DNA from: Chelatococcus asaccharovorans
Lineage (GTDB): Bacteria; Pseudomonadota; Alphaproteobacteria; Rhizobiales; Beijerinckiaceae
Reading direction: 5' to 3'
DNA length: 64,000 bases
Assembly (NCBI RefSeq): GCF_003201475.1
Contig: NZ_QJJK01000015.1
Coordinates: 62,001-126,000, forward strand
This document shows positions 41,242-50,147 of the stretch, one piece after another. The number at the start of each line of letters is the position of its first letter. Position 1 is the stretch's first letter. The position numbers were made by a program, and so were the translations under genes. The notes beneath the pieces were generated by a model. It did not search any database. It worked only from the letters and a program-made list of their open reading frames with translations, and was not told the DNA's origin.

Positions 41242-43542
41242 ATGATTGTGGGTCCTGCATCGTTCCGCCAGCCCAGCAATCACTTGCATGACTGGCGCGG
41301 CCTTCTCCAGCGACGTTGGCTCATCGTCATCTCCGCCCTGGCCCTGGGACTGGCGCTGGCCATCCTGATCCTGAACCTGACACCGGCGCGATATACGGCG
41401 GAGGCCAGTCTTGTCCTTGAGGCCCGCAAGGTCCAGGTCATCCTGCAGGATGCCGTCGTTTCACGCCTGCCGCAGGACAGCCCGGTGCTGCGCACGGAAC
41501 TCGACGTCATCAGTTCACGCTCGCTCGCCGAAAAAGCCCTGGAGAAACTTGGGGGAGCGAAGTCCGGTGAAGATGCCTCTCCGGCAGCGGCGGCGCCGCC
41601 TCTGGCTTTGTCAAGTCTGTCGCAATATTGGCCATGGTCGCGAGCGCACGCACCCGAGACTCTCGCGGAGAGCAGTGTTCGATCGGAAGTCGACAGGCTT
41701 TTGAACGGTTTGCGCGTCAGCAACGATGGCCGCTCTTACACGATCTTCATTGCCTATACCGACAGAGATCCGGTTTATGCCGCCCAAGTGGCAAATGCCT
41801 TCGCTGATTCCTATCTCGACCAGCAGACGGGCCTGCAAGCGGGCGCCACGCGCCAGGCCAGCGCGTGGCTCGGCAAGAAGCTCGATGACTTGCGGTCCAC
41901 ATTGCAGAGTTCCGAAATGGCCGTTGAAGATTTGCGCAGCAAGTCCGGTCTGGTGGAATCCAATGGCACGCCGCTGCAGGTCCAGCGCCTCGACGCGCTC
42001 AACCGCGAACTGGTGATCGCTCGCGCCAGCCGCGCGGGCGCCGAAGCGCGGCTGGCGACCGCCCGCCAGTTGGCGCAGGACGATACCGGCACCGGCGCCG
42101 CGACCTTTCCCGAGGTGTTGAATTCGCCGGTGATCCAGCTGCTGCGCAAGGATCAGGCGCAGTTCAGCCGCGAGCTCATGAGCCTCGAGAGTGCCGGCGC
42201 TTCGAAGAGCGCTCAGATACCGGCGCTCAAGTCGCAGCTGGAGGCCCTGCAGCGGCAGATTGCGACCGAAACCGAACGGGTCCTGCTCAGCCTCGCCAAT
42301 GAGGTGGATGTCGCGCGCCGCAAGGAGGAGGCCCTGGCGTCGGAATTCGGCGCCTTGCAGGCCAGCAATGCCGCGTCGAGCGATGCGCTGATCCATGTGA
42401 AGCAGCTGGAACGGGAGGCAGAGGCCAACCGCGCCGTCTACGAGAGCTTCCTCAACCGCTACAAACAGACTTTGGAGCAAGAGGGACTGGCGACGCCGGA
42501 GGCGCGCCTCGTCTCACGGGCCGAGCCGCCGCGCCGGCCCTCGACCGCGCGGCTGCCGATGCTGGTGTTCGGCCTGGTCGGCGGGTTCGGCGTCGGTCTG
42601 GCGCTGGCGATGATGATGGAGCATCTCGACGATCGCGTGCGGGACGCGGCTCGGCTTGAGGACGGAACGGGGGCCAAGATACTCGGCCAGATTCCTCTTG
42701 TGCCGGCGATGCTTCGGGCTGGCGCGGCGGTGTCCCCCGTTATGCGGCCCGGATCGGCCTATAGCAGGGCTTTTTCCAAGTTGCAGGCGACCCTGGGGCT
42801 GGCTCCGCAAACCGGAAGCGCAAAGGTCATCATGGCAACATCGGCCGCGGCGGGCGATGGCAAGACCACCACCTGCGTGTCGCTTGCCCGGTCGATGGCC
42901 CGCGGCGGCGAGAAGGTCGTCGTGCTCGACGCGGATTGGCATCGCCCGGCGGTCGCTGCCCTGCTGCGAGGTGGCCTGGCGCCCGGTCTGGCGGATGTGG
43001 TGCGGGGCAGCGCAACTCTCGCAGAAAGCTTGCAGGTCGATCGCCAGTCCGGCGTCCATTTCATAGCCCCTGGCTTGACCGAGGGCCTGCCTCATTCGGT
43101 CCTGGGCTCCGAGGCGGTTGGCGCCGCAATCGCCCAGTTAAGGCAGCGCTACGACATCGTGCTCATCGATACGCCCCCGGTTCTGAGCTCGGCGGAGACG
43201 GCCCTCCTCAGCCGCTTTGCGGATGCCACGCTGTTCGTCGTCCGGTGGGGGGCGACGTCAACGCGCGATGTGGTTGCAGGCTTGCGCGAGCTGAGCCTGT
43301 GCGGCCTCGATCGCGTCAATCTCGTGCTCAACGGCGTTGATCCGCGTCTGCTGCCCCAGTACGGGAGCGAGGGAGCCACTGAGGATGGCGGTGGCGTGGT
43401 GGGCCTGGGGACGCGCCATGATAGCCGCCTGCGTTCCGGATCGACCGCGCGGCCTCCCGCGGCAGCAGCCCGCAGCGCCGCCGTCGCGCAGGCCATGGTC
43501 CAGGTGGGGAGTGAAAGGTCTTTGGGGAGCGAAAGGTCATGA
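41242..43542 (+). CDS. ExoP/GumC-like polysaccharide co-polymerase with tyrosine-kinase domain
   Basis: A 766-residue inner-membrane protein. It has a Wzz domain with membrane segments at about 26-46 and 438-458, a long periplasmic coiled coil between (about 215-410), and a cytoplasmic BY-kinase domain with Walker A SAAAGDGKTTT (534-544), Walker A-prime VVVLDAD (559-565) and Walker B VLIDTPP (640-646). The C-terminal tail is rich in Ser, Arg and Ala and lacks the Tyr cluster that these kinases autophosphorylate. It sets chain length and couples synthesis to the export protein that follows with a 4-base overlap (43539-43542). Confidence 0.9.
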   Translation: MIVGPASFRQPSNHLHDWRGLLQRRWLIVISALALGLALAILILNLTPARYTAEASLVLEARKVQVILQDAVVSRLPQDSPVLRTELDVISSRSLAEKALEKLGGAKSGEDASPAAAAPPLALSSLSQYWPWSRAHAPETLAESSVRSEVDRLLNGLRVSNDGRSYTIFIAYTDRDPVYAAQVANAFADSYLDQQTGLQAGATRQASAWLGKKLDDLRSTLQSSEMAVEDLRSKSGLVESNGTPLQVQRLDALNRELVIARASRAGAEARLATARQLAQDDTGTGAATFPEVLNSPVIQLLRKDQAQFSRELMSLESAGASKSAQIPALKSQLEALQRQIATETERVLLSLANEVDVARRKEEALASEFGALQASNAASSDALIHVKQLEREAEANRAVYESFLNRYKQTLEQEGLATPEARLVSRAEPPRRPSTARLPMLVFGLVGGFGVGLALAMMMEHLDDRVRDAARLEDGTGAKILGQIPLVPAMLRAGAAVSPVMRPGSAYSRAFSKLQATLGLAPQTGSAKVIMATSAAAGDGKTTTCVSLARSMARGGEKVVVLDADWHRPAVAALLRGGLAPGLADVVRGSATLAESLQVDRQSGVHFIAPGLTEGLPHSVLGSEAVGAAIAQLRQRYDIVLIDTPPVLSSAETALLSRFADATLFVVRWGATSTRDVVAGLRELSLCGLDRVNLVLNGVDPRLLPQYGSEGATEDGGGVVGLGTRHDSRLRSGSTARPPAAAARSAAVAQAMVQVGSERSLGSERS

Positions 43543-44795
43543 TGAAGCGGTTCGCCTGGCTCACGGCCGTGGGCATCACGAGCGTCTGCCTGCACGCTGC
43601 CGTCCCGGCCCGTGCTGCCGGTGATGGCGCGTATCGGGCGGGCGTGGGGGACACGCTCAACGTGGTTGTCTATGGAGAGGACAAGCTCTCCGGGCGCTTT
43701 CGGGTCAGTCCGGCAGGCACGATCAGCTATCCCCTGCTGGGCGAGATCGCCGTTGCCGATCTGTCGACGCTGCAGATCGGCCGGACTATTGCCGCGGCGC
43801 TTGCCGAGCGCATTCCGTCGAGCGGGCTGCCAAGCGTGGAAATCGTCGAATACGCACCTGTCTTCGTGCTCGGCAATGTCGACAAGCCCGGACCCTATCA
43901 ATACCGGCCGGGCATGACGGTGCTGGAGCTCGTAGCGCTTGGCGGTGGCGAGAAGCGCGCCGCCAACAGCGAGACGGTGATGCTGCAGATCATCTCGGCC
44001 GAGCAGGAACTCGTCGATCTCAGGATCGCCCGTTGGTCGGAGATGATCCGCAAGGCGCGCGTCCGCGCGGAGATCGCAGGCCGGGACTTCGATGGCCGGG
44101 AAGCGATTGCAGGCGGGGACCTCGTTGCCGCAAGCATAAGGCAGGCAGCGATCGACAACGAGGTGTCGCTGTTCCGCGTGCGGCGCACGATTCTTGCCGA
44201 GCAGAACAAGGCGCTCGCGGCGCAGCGCGCGAGCTATGACCAGGAGATCACGTCGCTCGAAGAGGGCATCAAGCTGCACGACGAGGAATTGCGCCTCCTG
44301 GAGGAAGAGGTCAGGACGCAGCAAAGCCTGTACGACAAAGGGCTTGCCGTTCAGCCGCGGCTTCTCGCCGTGAAACGCGAGCTGTCCGCCACGCGCCGCA
44401 ACGCGCTGGAGTTGCGTTCCTATCTGGCAAGGGCGCACCAGCGTCAGCTCGAGGTGGATCAGAAGATCGGCGAATTGCGCGATCAATGGGTGCGCGACAA
44501 TGCGACGACGCTCGCGGAGCTCGACATCAGCACCGCGCGACGTGACGAAAGGATCGGCGCGCTCGTGGCGACCCTCGGCGAATTGCGCGGACGGGCGAGC
44601 AGCATGCGGGCGGAGGAAAGGCGAACGACAGACTATACTGTCACACGCCAGGAAGAGGGGCGCTATGTCACGCGGCCTGTCGGCGAACTCGATGCCATCG
44701 CGCCGCGCGATATCCTGCGCATCGACGCCGCCGGTCCGGCCCGCGCCAGTGGAGGGGCGGGCGTGTCTCCGGCGCGGGATGTCGCGGCGCGATGA
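43539..44795 (+). CDS. ExoF-like polysaccharide export (OPX) protein
   Basis: A 418-residue exported protein. Residues 1-27 are a signal peptide ending ARA, residues 30-110 are the Poly_export domain (YRAGVGDTLNVVVYGEDKLS), an SLBB-like domain follows (VFVLGNVDKPGPYQYRPGMT), and residues about 160-350 form a long charged coiled coil. Length and layout match rhizobial ExoF (about 420) rather than Wza; there is no lipobox Cys. It likely forms the periplasmic/outer-membrane conduit with the ExoP-like protein, to which it is translationally coupled. Confidence 0.87.
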   Translation: MMKRFAWLTAVGITSVCLHAAVPARAAGDGAYRAGVGDTLNVVVYGEDKLSGRFRVSPAGTISYPLLGEIAVADLSTLQIGRTIAAALAERIPSSGLPSVEIVEYAPVFVLGNVDKPGPYQYRPGMTVLELVALGGGEKRAANSETVMLQIISAEQELVDLRIARWSEMIRKARVRAEIAGRDFDGREAIAGGDLVAASIRQAAIDNEVSLFRVRRTILAEQNKALAAQRASYDQEITSLEEGIKLHDEELRLLEEEVRTQQSLYDKGLAVQPRLLAVKRELSATRRNALELRSYLARAHQRQLEVDQKIGELRDQWVRDNATTLAELDISTARRDERIGALVATLGELRGRASSMRAEERRTTDYTVTRQEEGRYVTRPVGELDAIAPRDILRIDAAGPARASGGAGVSPARDVAAR

Positions 44796-44905
44796 GGCCG
44801 CGCCGGTGCCGGGCCTCGATGGTCAGGCCTCAAGCTGAGGGGAAGGGGGCGGCGGCAAGCCAGCTCCCCGACAGGGATGGGCTCGGCCGTAGCAACGGTC
44901 GGGCC

Positions 44906-44957
44906 CATCTCGCAGGTCCATCTCGCAGGTCCATGTTGCAGGATCATGTGGCAGGCT
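44906..44957. repeat. Tandem 13-bp repeat, four units
   Basis: Two exact units CATCTCGCAGGTC (44906-44918, 44919-44931) and two diverged units CATGTTGCAGGAT (44932-44944) and CATGTGGCAGGCT (44945-44957) lie head to tail in the 175-base spacer between two convergent genes. Confidence 0.8.
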
Positions 44958-44970
44958 GCTCTTGGGTCGC

Positions 44971-46053
44971 TCACCGCAGGGTGGCGTGCTCCCGTCCTGC
45001 GGACTGCGACGGCAGGCTGAAGGCGAGGCTGTCGGCGCCGGCACGCCAATGGCTGTAGGCATCGGCGAGCCCGGCGCGCAGGCCGATGCGTGGCGTCCAG
45101 CCGAGACGCCTGAGGCGCGTGGTATCGAGCAGCTTGCGCGGGGCACCATCCGGCTTTGATGCATCGAAGGCGAAGGAGCCCTCATAGCCGATGACCTCGG
45201 CAATGGTCTCCGCAAGTTGCCGAATGGTCACTTCCACGCCGGAGCCGACGTTGATGGGTTCCGGCGCTTCGTAAGCTTTCAGCAGGAAGATGCATGCATC
45301 GGCGAGATCGTCGACATGCAGAAACTCCCGTCGCGGCGCACCCGAGCCCCAGATCTCGACGACGCTTCGTCCCGCTTCTTCAGCCTCATGGATCTTGCGC
45401 ATCAGGGCCGGAATGACATGCGAGCGCGTCAGGTCAAAGTTGTCGTTCGGCCCGTAGAGATTGGTCGGCATGGCGGTGATGAAGCGGCAGCCATGTTCGC
45501 GGGCGTAGGCCTCGGCGAGCTTCAGCCCGGCGATCTTGGCAATGGCATAGGCTTCGTTCGTGGGTTCGAGCGCTCCGGTGAGCAGCGCGCTTTCGTCGAT
45601 CGGTTGGGCGGCCAGCTTCGGATAGATGCAGCTCGACCCGAGATAAAGCAGTTTGGCGACGCCGGCACGGCGGGCGGCCGATATGATATTCGCGCCGATC
45701 ATGAGGTTATCGTAGAGAAACTCGGCGGGAAACGTCGCATTCGCCACGATGCCGCCGACACGCGCCGCTGCCACAAGGACGATGTCGGGCCGCGCGCCCA
45801 GCATCCAGGTCTCCACATCGGCCTGCCGCGTGAGGTCGAGCTCGGTGCGGTCGGCGGTCAGGATTGTGCAGTCCTCGCGCGCGAGCCGTCGCATCAGGGC
45901 GGAGCCGACCATGCCGCGATGGCCCGCGACGAAGATGCGCCGCCCCGCCAAGGCGCGGAGATCGCCCTTGGGGTTTGCGAGATCGCTCTTGGGGTTTCCG
46001 AGATCGCCCTGCGTCTCGCGTGTCGGAAAGCCGTCTGCTGCTGCTGCGGTCAT
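44971..46053 (-). CDS. fcl: GDP-L-fucose synthase
   Basis: A 360-residue extended SDR. The Rossmann motif GHRGMVGSAL starts at about residue 44, the SSCIYP segment supplies the catalytic Ser, and Tyr-x-x-x-Lys lies in EAYAIAKIAG. The conserved ANVGG-like loop (AARVGGIVANATFPAEF) marks GDP-fucose synthases, which convert GDP-4-keto-6-deoxymannose to GDP-L-fucose. A 33-residue N-terminal extension contains a seven-residue repeat (GDLGNPK, SDLANPK, GDLRALA). ATG 46053 follows GGGAGGCAACG. GDP-mannose dehydratase, the preceding step, is not in the window. Confidence 0.87.
   Translation of the reverse strand: MTAAAADGFPTRETQGDLGNPKSDLANPKGDLRALAGRRIFVAGHRGMVGSALMRRLAREDCTILTADRTELDLTRQADVETWMLGARPDIVLVAAARVGGIVANATFPAEFLYDNLMIGANIISAARRAGVAKLLYLGSSCIYPKLAAQPIDESALLTGALEPTNEAYAIAKIAGLKLAEAYAREHGCRFITAMPTNLYGPNDNFDLTRSHVIPALMRKIHEAEEAGRSVVEIWGSGAPRREFLHVDDLADACIFLLKAYEAPEPINVGSGVEVTIRQLAETIAEVIGYEGSFAFDASKPDGAPRKLLDTTRLRRLGWTPRIGLRAGLADAYSHWRAGADSLAFSLPSQSAGREHATLR
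45958..46010. repeat. In-frame 21-bp tandem repeat in the fucose synthase gene
   Basis: Two full 21-base units (45958-45978 and 45979-45999, each beginning GAGATCGC and differing at three positions) and a partial third (46000-46010) encode the seven-residue repeat of the N-terminal extension. It is likely to vary in copy number between strains. Confidence 0.75.
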
Positions 46054-46513
46054 CGCGCGTTGCCTCCCTGGGCACGGCATCAAAGCTCAAGAGCAAATCC
46101 CAAATCCGGCTTGGATTGAGTCAGCCGATGCTATCCAAGCCGGTGAATTTGCTCGTTTATTGTGGGAGTGGGAGCCTCTCCGCAAAAGACGGACTTGCTC
46201 CAAGCGGTGCGTGGCTACCAATGATTGCCGGCAATCGTCCTGCACAGTCTACGGCGCGGCGCGCGGCGCTTCACCTTGCCCGAAGGTGGAAACAGCCTTC
46301 CGGCCAATTGCCATTCCTTCCGCCAAGGGAAGGGCGCAGGGGCAGGCTTTCGCAGGACGCGGGCTTCCCGTAGCGCCGAAAGGCGGTATCCGCGTGAGAC
46401 GCCGGCTCTCCGAAAGACCAACTCGGACGAAATCGCCGGCCGGCCGATGATGATGCGGGCGTCGCGGCGCCACAGGTGCGGACTGTTCAACGAGGCGTGA
46501 GGAGAAACCGGCC
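46054..46513. other. Gene-free spacer with large palindrome (repeat family C, copy 2)
   Basis: A 460-base divergent spacer between fcl and a glycosyltransferase gene. Bases 46091-46154 form a nested palindrome: GAGCAAAT (46091-46098) with ATTTGCTC (46147-46154), and CCGGCTTGGAT (46106-46116) with ATCCAAGCCGG (46133-46143). Its right side resembles the repeat at 33757-33816. The rest has no convincing gene and must hold two promoters. Confidence 0.7.
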
Positions 46514-47563
46514 ATGTCGATCGTCGATGTCATCGTGCCCTGCTACCGCTACGGCCGCTTTCTGGAGCGCTGTGTCGCGAGCATTCTTGATCAGGGACTG
46601 GACGATATTCGCATCCTCATCATTGACGACGCCTCCCCGGACGACAGCGCAGCCGCGGCGGCGGCGATCGCCCGGCGCGACCGGCGCGTTTCCGTCATCG
46701 TCCATTCGGTCAACCAGGGCCATATCGCCACCTATAACGAGGGCATCGATTGGGTCGAGGCGCCCTATATGCTGCTCGTCAGCGCTGATGATCTTGTGGC
46801 CCCCGGCGCGCTGAAACGCGCGATTGCCGTGATGGAGGCATCGCCCGCCGTGGTCCTGACCTTTGGCGGCTGGGCCGAACTCGACACGGGTGTCGACCAC
46901 CGCCCGCTGTGGTCGGCGCTCGAGGCGCAAATGCTTCACAGGGTGCCGGGCTGGCGCGTGGAGCCCGGCGCGCGTTTCATCCGGAGAACCTGCTCCACAG
47001 CCATCAATCCGATCGTAACGGCAACCGCTATCGTACGCAGCGCGGCGCAGAAGGCGGCAGGGCCCTATCGGGACGCGCTGACGCATGCCGGCGACATGGA
47101 AATGTGGCTGCGCCTGGCGATGCTCGGAGATGTGGCGGAAACCCACGCCATTCAGGGCATTCGCGGCGTCCATGGCGCGAACATGTCGTTGCATGCCGAC
47201 GATATCCTTTTGCGCGATTGCCAACAGCGTGAACTGGCCTTCGAGACCTTCTTCTCCGGACCGGGAGCGGCCCTTCCGGATGCTTCGCGTCTGCGGGCAT
47301 TGGCCTTGCGCAGGCTCGCGGAGCAGGCGTTCTGGACGGGCCAGGCGCAGCGCTGGCGCGGGAATCCGGCAAGTGGCCGTGACCTCGTGCGCTTTGCCTG
47401 CCGGCTCCGGCCCTCGCTGCTGGTGGCGCCACCCGTCGGGCATTTCCTGCACGCGCCGCGAGCTGGCCGGCGGCTGGCGGCTCTTCTCGGCGATACAGGA
47501 TGGGCGCGGGCGCTGCCGTTCAGAACGGCGGCAAAAGCCGGGCGCTCGCCTTCGCCGCCATGA
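46514..47563 (+). CDS. Glycosyltransferase family 2 protein
   Basis: A 349-residue GT-A fold enzyme. IVDVIVPCYRYGRFLERCVA is the N-terminal strand-helix with the sugar-nucleotide site, IDDASPDD follows, and the metal-binding SADD is near residue 90. HAGDMEMWLRLAMLGD is the family's acceptor segment with the ED-like pair. ATG 46514 follows GAGGAGAAACC. Its 3-prime end overlaps the convergent gene at 47520 by 44 bases. The sugar it transfers is unknown. Confidence 0.87.
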   Translation: MSIVDVIVPCYRYGRFLERCVASILDQGLDDIRILIIDDASPDDSAAAAAAIARRDRRVSVIVHSVNQGHIATYNEGIDWVEAPYMLLVSADDLVAPGALKRAIAVMEASPAVVLTFGGWAELDTGVDHRPLWSALEAQMLHRVPGWRVEPGARFIRRTCSTAINPIVTATAIVRSAAQKAAGPYRDALTHAGDMEMWLRLAMLGDVAETHAIQGIRGVHGANMSLHADDILLRDCQQRELAFETFFSGPGAALPDASRLRALALRRLAEQAFWTGQAQRWRGNPASGRDLVRFACRLRPSLLVAPPVGHFLHAPRAGRRLAALLGDTGWARALPFRTAAKAGRSPSPP

Positions 47564-48374
47564 GCCGCAGGCGGCCGATGCCACGCCGGAAGTTGCGATG
47601 CAGTGCCGCGGGGCTGTCGCGGTAGGCGACGAGGCTTTGGTCCAGATTGACGAAGCGATAGTACCCGGCACGCATCATCCGGATCCAGAGATCATAGTCC
47701 TCCGGCAGGCCGCGCATCGCGCGATATCCGCCGACGGCCTGGAGGCTGTCGCGGTTCAGCAGCACACCGGTGTGATTCATGAACCAGTAGCCCGGCGACC
47801 GCACGACGTGGTTCCGGGTGACCCTGCTCGGGTGACGGGTGGTGAAGTGACTCTCGCCGAAAGCCGTGAACTGACAGCCGAGCACATCGGGCGTGGGTCG
47901 CGCGTCAAGGTGATCACAATAGGCCGCTACGAGGCCGGGATGAGCCACGTCATCGGAATCGAGCTTGAGCGCGAAGGGCGTGGGACAGGCGTCGAGCGCA
48001 CGGTTCATTGTTGGCCCGAGTGAAAGGTTGCGTGGATTGCGCAGCACATGGATGAGCGGACTGTCGGCGATCGCGGCGAGATAGGCTTGTGTGTCCGGGC
48101 GGTCGCTGCCGTCGTCGATGACGAGGATGTAGGCTGGCCGCCAGATCTGCGCGAGGAGTGAGTCCAGCGCGACATGCAGCATGGACGGGTCGGTATTATA
48201 CACGGGCACGATGGCCGTGATCGCGCCGGCGACCGGCCGGCCCGCCACCGCCGTCTCGGTCTTGCGGAGATAGTCGCCCACGCTTTCCACCAGGGGGCGC
48301 CCTTCCGGAAAATGCGCGAGCTGGCGTGTCCGATCGATGGTGATCGTCGGGAAGGGTTCGACGAGGGCTGTCAC
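47520..48374 (-). CDS. Glycosyltransferase family 2 protein
   Basis: A 284-residue GT-A enzyme. AITAIVPVYNTDPSMLHVAL is the donor-site start, LKLDSDDVAHPGL supplies the DxD, and MRGLPEDYDLWIRMMRAG is the acceptor segment. The GTG at 48374 overlaps the flippase stop as GTGA (48371-48374), which fixes the start and shows coupling. Its C-terminus is antisense to the end of the gene at 46514-47563. Confidence 0.85.
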   Translation of the reverse strand: MTALVEPFPTITIDRTRQLAHFPEGRPLVESVGDYLRKTETAVAGRPVAGAITAIVPVYNTDPSMLHVALDSLLAQIWRPAYILVIDDGSDRPDTQAYLAAIADSPLIHVLRNPRNLSLGPTMNRALDACPTPFALKLDSDDVAHPGLVAAYCDHLDARPTPDVLGCQFTAFGESHFTTRHPSRVTRNHVVRSPGYWFMNHTGVLLNRDSLQAVGGYRAMRGLPEDYDLWIRMMRAGYYRFVNLDQSLVAYRDSPAALHRNFRRGIGRLRLMAAKASARLLPPF

Positions 48375-49849
48375 ACGACACCTCCACGGAAGCGAAGCGC
48401 CAGGCGTGTGCGCAGGGTGCCGATCACGCTGCGCGGAGCTGGCAACAGGTCGAGCAGCGGGTGCCGTGTGGCCGCCAACGCGGCCAGCCATCCGAGACCG
48501 CTGCCGACGATGGCGCAGGCCAGAGCGAGGGCGCCGGGGTATGGTGTGAAGCCATTGGCAAGCGCGAGGGCGAGGGGGGCCGCACCGGCGCCAGCCGTCA
48601 CGATGGCGCTGCAACCAAGCCGCGCGACGAGCCCCCGCCAGGAAAAGGGCATATGCCGGCGGATCACGATGAAGCTGACGGCCATCTGCAGCGGCCCGGT
48701 GACGAAGAGGCTCGCCGCGACCGCCTCGAGGCTGTGGAACGCCGCCACAGTGACGATGAGCGCCGACGGCGGCAAGACGATGAGGCTCGTCGTCAAGGTG
48801 TCCTTGACGCGGCCGAGGGCGACCAGGACGGGATAGGTGAGGAAGGCCGCGAACAGCGAGAGCGAACCGAGCGCCAGCAGCCGGACGACTGGAGCGGCGC
48901 CCATCCACGCCGGCCCGAGCACGATCGCGACGACGGGTTCAGCCAGGATGGCGAGCCCCAAGAGGAACGGCCATTGCACGGCCGTGGCCAGCGCTATGCC
49001 ATGGAGATAGGCGGTGCCGAGCTCCCCTCCGGCGCGCACTTCCCGCGCAAAGGCCGGTAACAGCACGGGTTGAAGCGCCGAGAGGAGGGAGCGTTCCGGC
49101 ATCTGCACCAGCATCGCGGCGCGGCTGAAGAGGCCGACGGCATCAAAGCCGAGGATGCGCGCCAGTACGAGCTGCGGCCAGGCCAGATACAGATTGTTGA
49201 GGAGTGCCGTCGCACTGGCATAGCCCCCGAAGGCAAAGACGTGCCGCCAATCCGCGAGGCCCGGCCGGAACGTCGTCATCGCAGGCCGGCAAGCCAGCGC
49301 TGCCGCCAGCGTGGCGGCGGCCCCTGCGACATAGGCCAGGGGAAGGCTGCGATAGCCCAGGCCGGCGATGGCGAGGCTGACCGCCGCCGCGCCGTTCACG
49401 CATCCCCCGACCGTGTTGACGAGCGCGATCCTGTCGAAGGCCATCTCGCGGCGCAGAAGCGACAGGATAGGGTTGATGAAGGCGCCCAGCATGAAGCCCG
49501 CTGTCGCGATCCGCAGGACGACAGCCAGCCGTGCGTCGCCGTAGAAGGCGGCGATGGGATCCGCCGTCGAAAGGACGAGGCCGATAATGAATGCGGAGAA
49601 CGCAAAGGTGACGGTGAATGTGGTCCTCACCCCGTCCGCCGTGATCGAATGCGCCTGGATCAGATAGGAGCTCGCGCCGAAATCGCGCAGGATCTCGCCG
49701 AGCAGGATGACGGTGCCGCCGATCACAAAGACACCGATCTCGTCGGGGCTCACAAGCCGGGCGAGCGCCGCCGTCACCGCCAGGTTGATGAGGCTGCCGG
49801 CATAGCGTTCGACGAACGAGAAGGCGAAGGAGCGGCGCAGCCCTATCAT
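48371..49849 (-). CDS. Oligosaccharide flippase (Wzx/PST family)
   Basis: A 492-residue membrane protein with 12-14 hydrophobic segments. The N-terminus FSFVERYAGSLINLAVTAAL and the early SPDEIGVFVIGGTVILLGEI region are typical of PST-type flippases (MATE/MOP superfamily). It would move lipid-linked repeat units across the inner membrane. It precedes and is coupled to a glycosyltransferase gene. A Wzx together with a WecA-like initiator and an ExoP-like co-polymerase implies a Wzx/Wzy-type pathway. Confidence 0.88.
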   Translation of the reverse strand: MIGLRRSFAFSFVERYAGSLINLAVTAALARLVSPDEIGVFVIGGTVILLGEILRDFGASSYLIQAHSITADGVRTTFTVTFAFSAFIIGLVLSTADPIAAFYGDARLAVVLRIATAGFMLGAFINPILSLLRREMAFDRIALVNTVGGCVNGAAAVSLAIAGLGYRSLPLAYVAGAAATLAAALACRPAMTTFRPGLADWRHVFAFGGYASATALLNNLYLAWPQLVLARILGFDAVGLFSRAAMLVQMPERSLLSALQPVLLPAFAREVRAGGELGTAYLHGIALATAVQWPFLLGLAILAEPVVAIVLGPAWMGAAPVVRLLALGSLSLFAAFLTYPVLVALGRVKDTLTTSLIVLPPSALIVTVAAFHSLEAVAASLFVTGPLQMAVSFIVIRRHMPFSWRGLVARLGCSAIVTAGAGAAPLALALANGFTPYPGALALACAIVGSGLGWLAALAATRHPLLDLLPAPRSVIGTLRTRLALRFRGGVV

Positions 49850-50147
49850 CGACCACCTCAGGACAAGACGTGGTCTTGGAGCCTACGCCAAGTCCAAGGC
49901 GCACTGCCCTCATCCGAAGGTGGAGGCCAGGCTACGAAAAAGGGGGGATGGATGATGGCGGGTGTGAGGGTGGACGATGCCCTTTGGCGAGCCTTTACCT
50001 CCGACGACCGCCGTGCCTGCCCGCCCCGTCACCTGAAATCCTGAATCGCCGCCGAGGAGGCGATGGGTAACACTGGATGAGCGCCAAAACGGTGCGATCC
50101 ATGTTGCCCCCGGATAGGCCTGGAGCAATCGGGCTGCGGAGTTCGAT
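49850..50147. promoter_or_regulatory. Divergent promoter region, flippase / WecA-like gene
   Basis: A 298-base spacer between divergent genes. It holds a small hairpin ATCGCC (50045-50050)/GGCGAT (50059-50064), but no gene or clear operator that I can name. Confidence 0.4.

Noticed and set aside
44906-44957. CRISPR-like appearance of repeated units
   Set aside because: Units are 13 bases, directly adjacent, with no spacers; this is a simple tandem repeat.
46225-46500. Arg-rich open frames in the fcl/glycosyltransferase spacer
   Set aside because: Frames on both strands are of equal length, lack ribosome sites and motifs, and overlap each other; no support for a gene.
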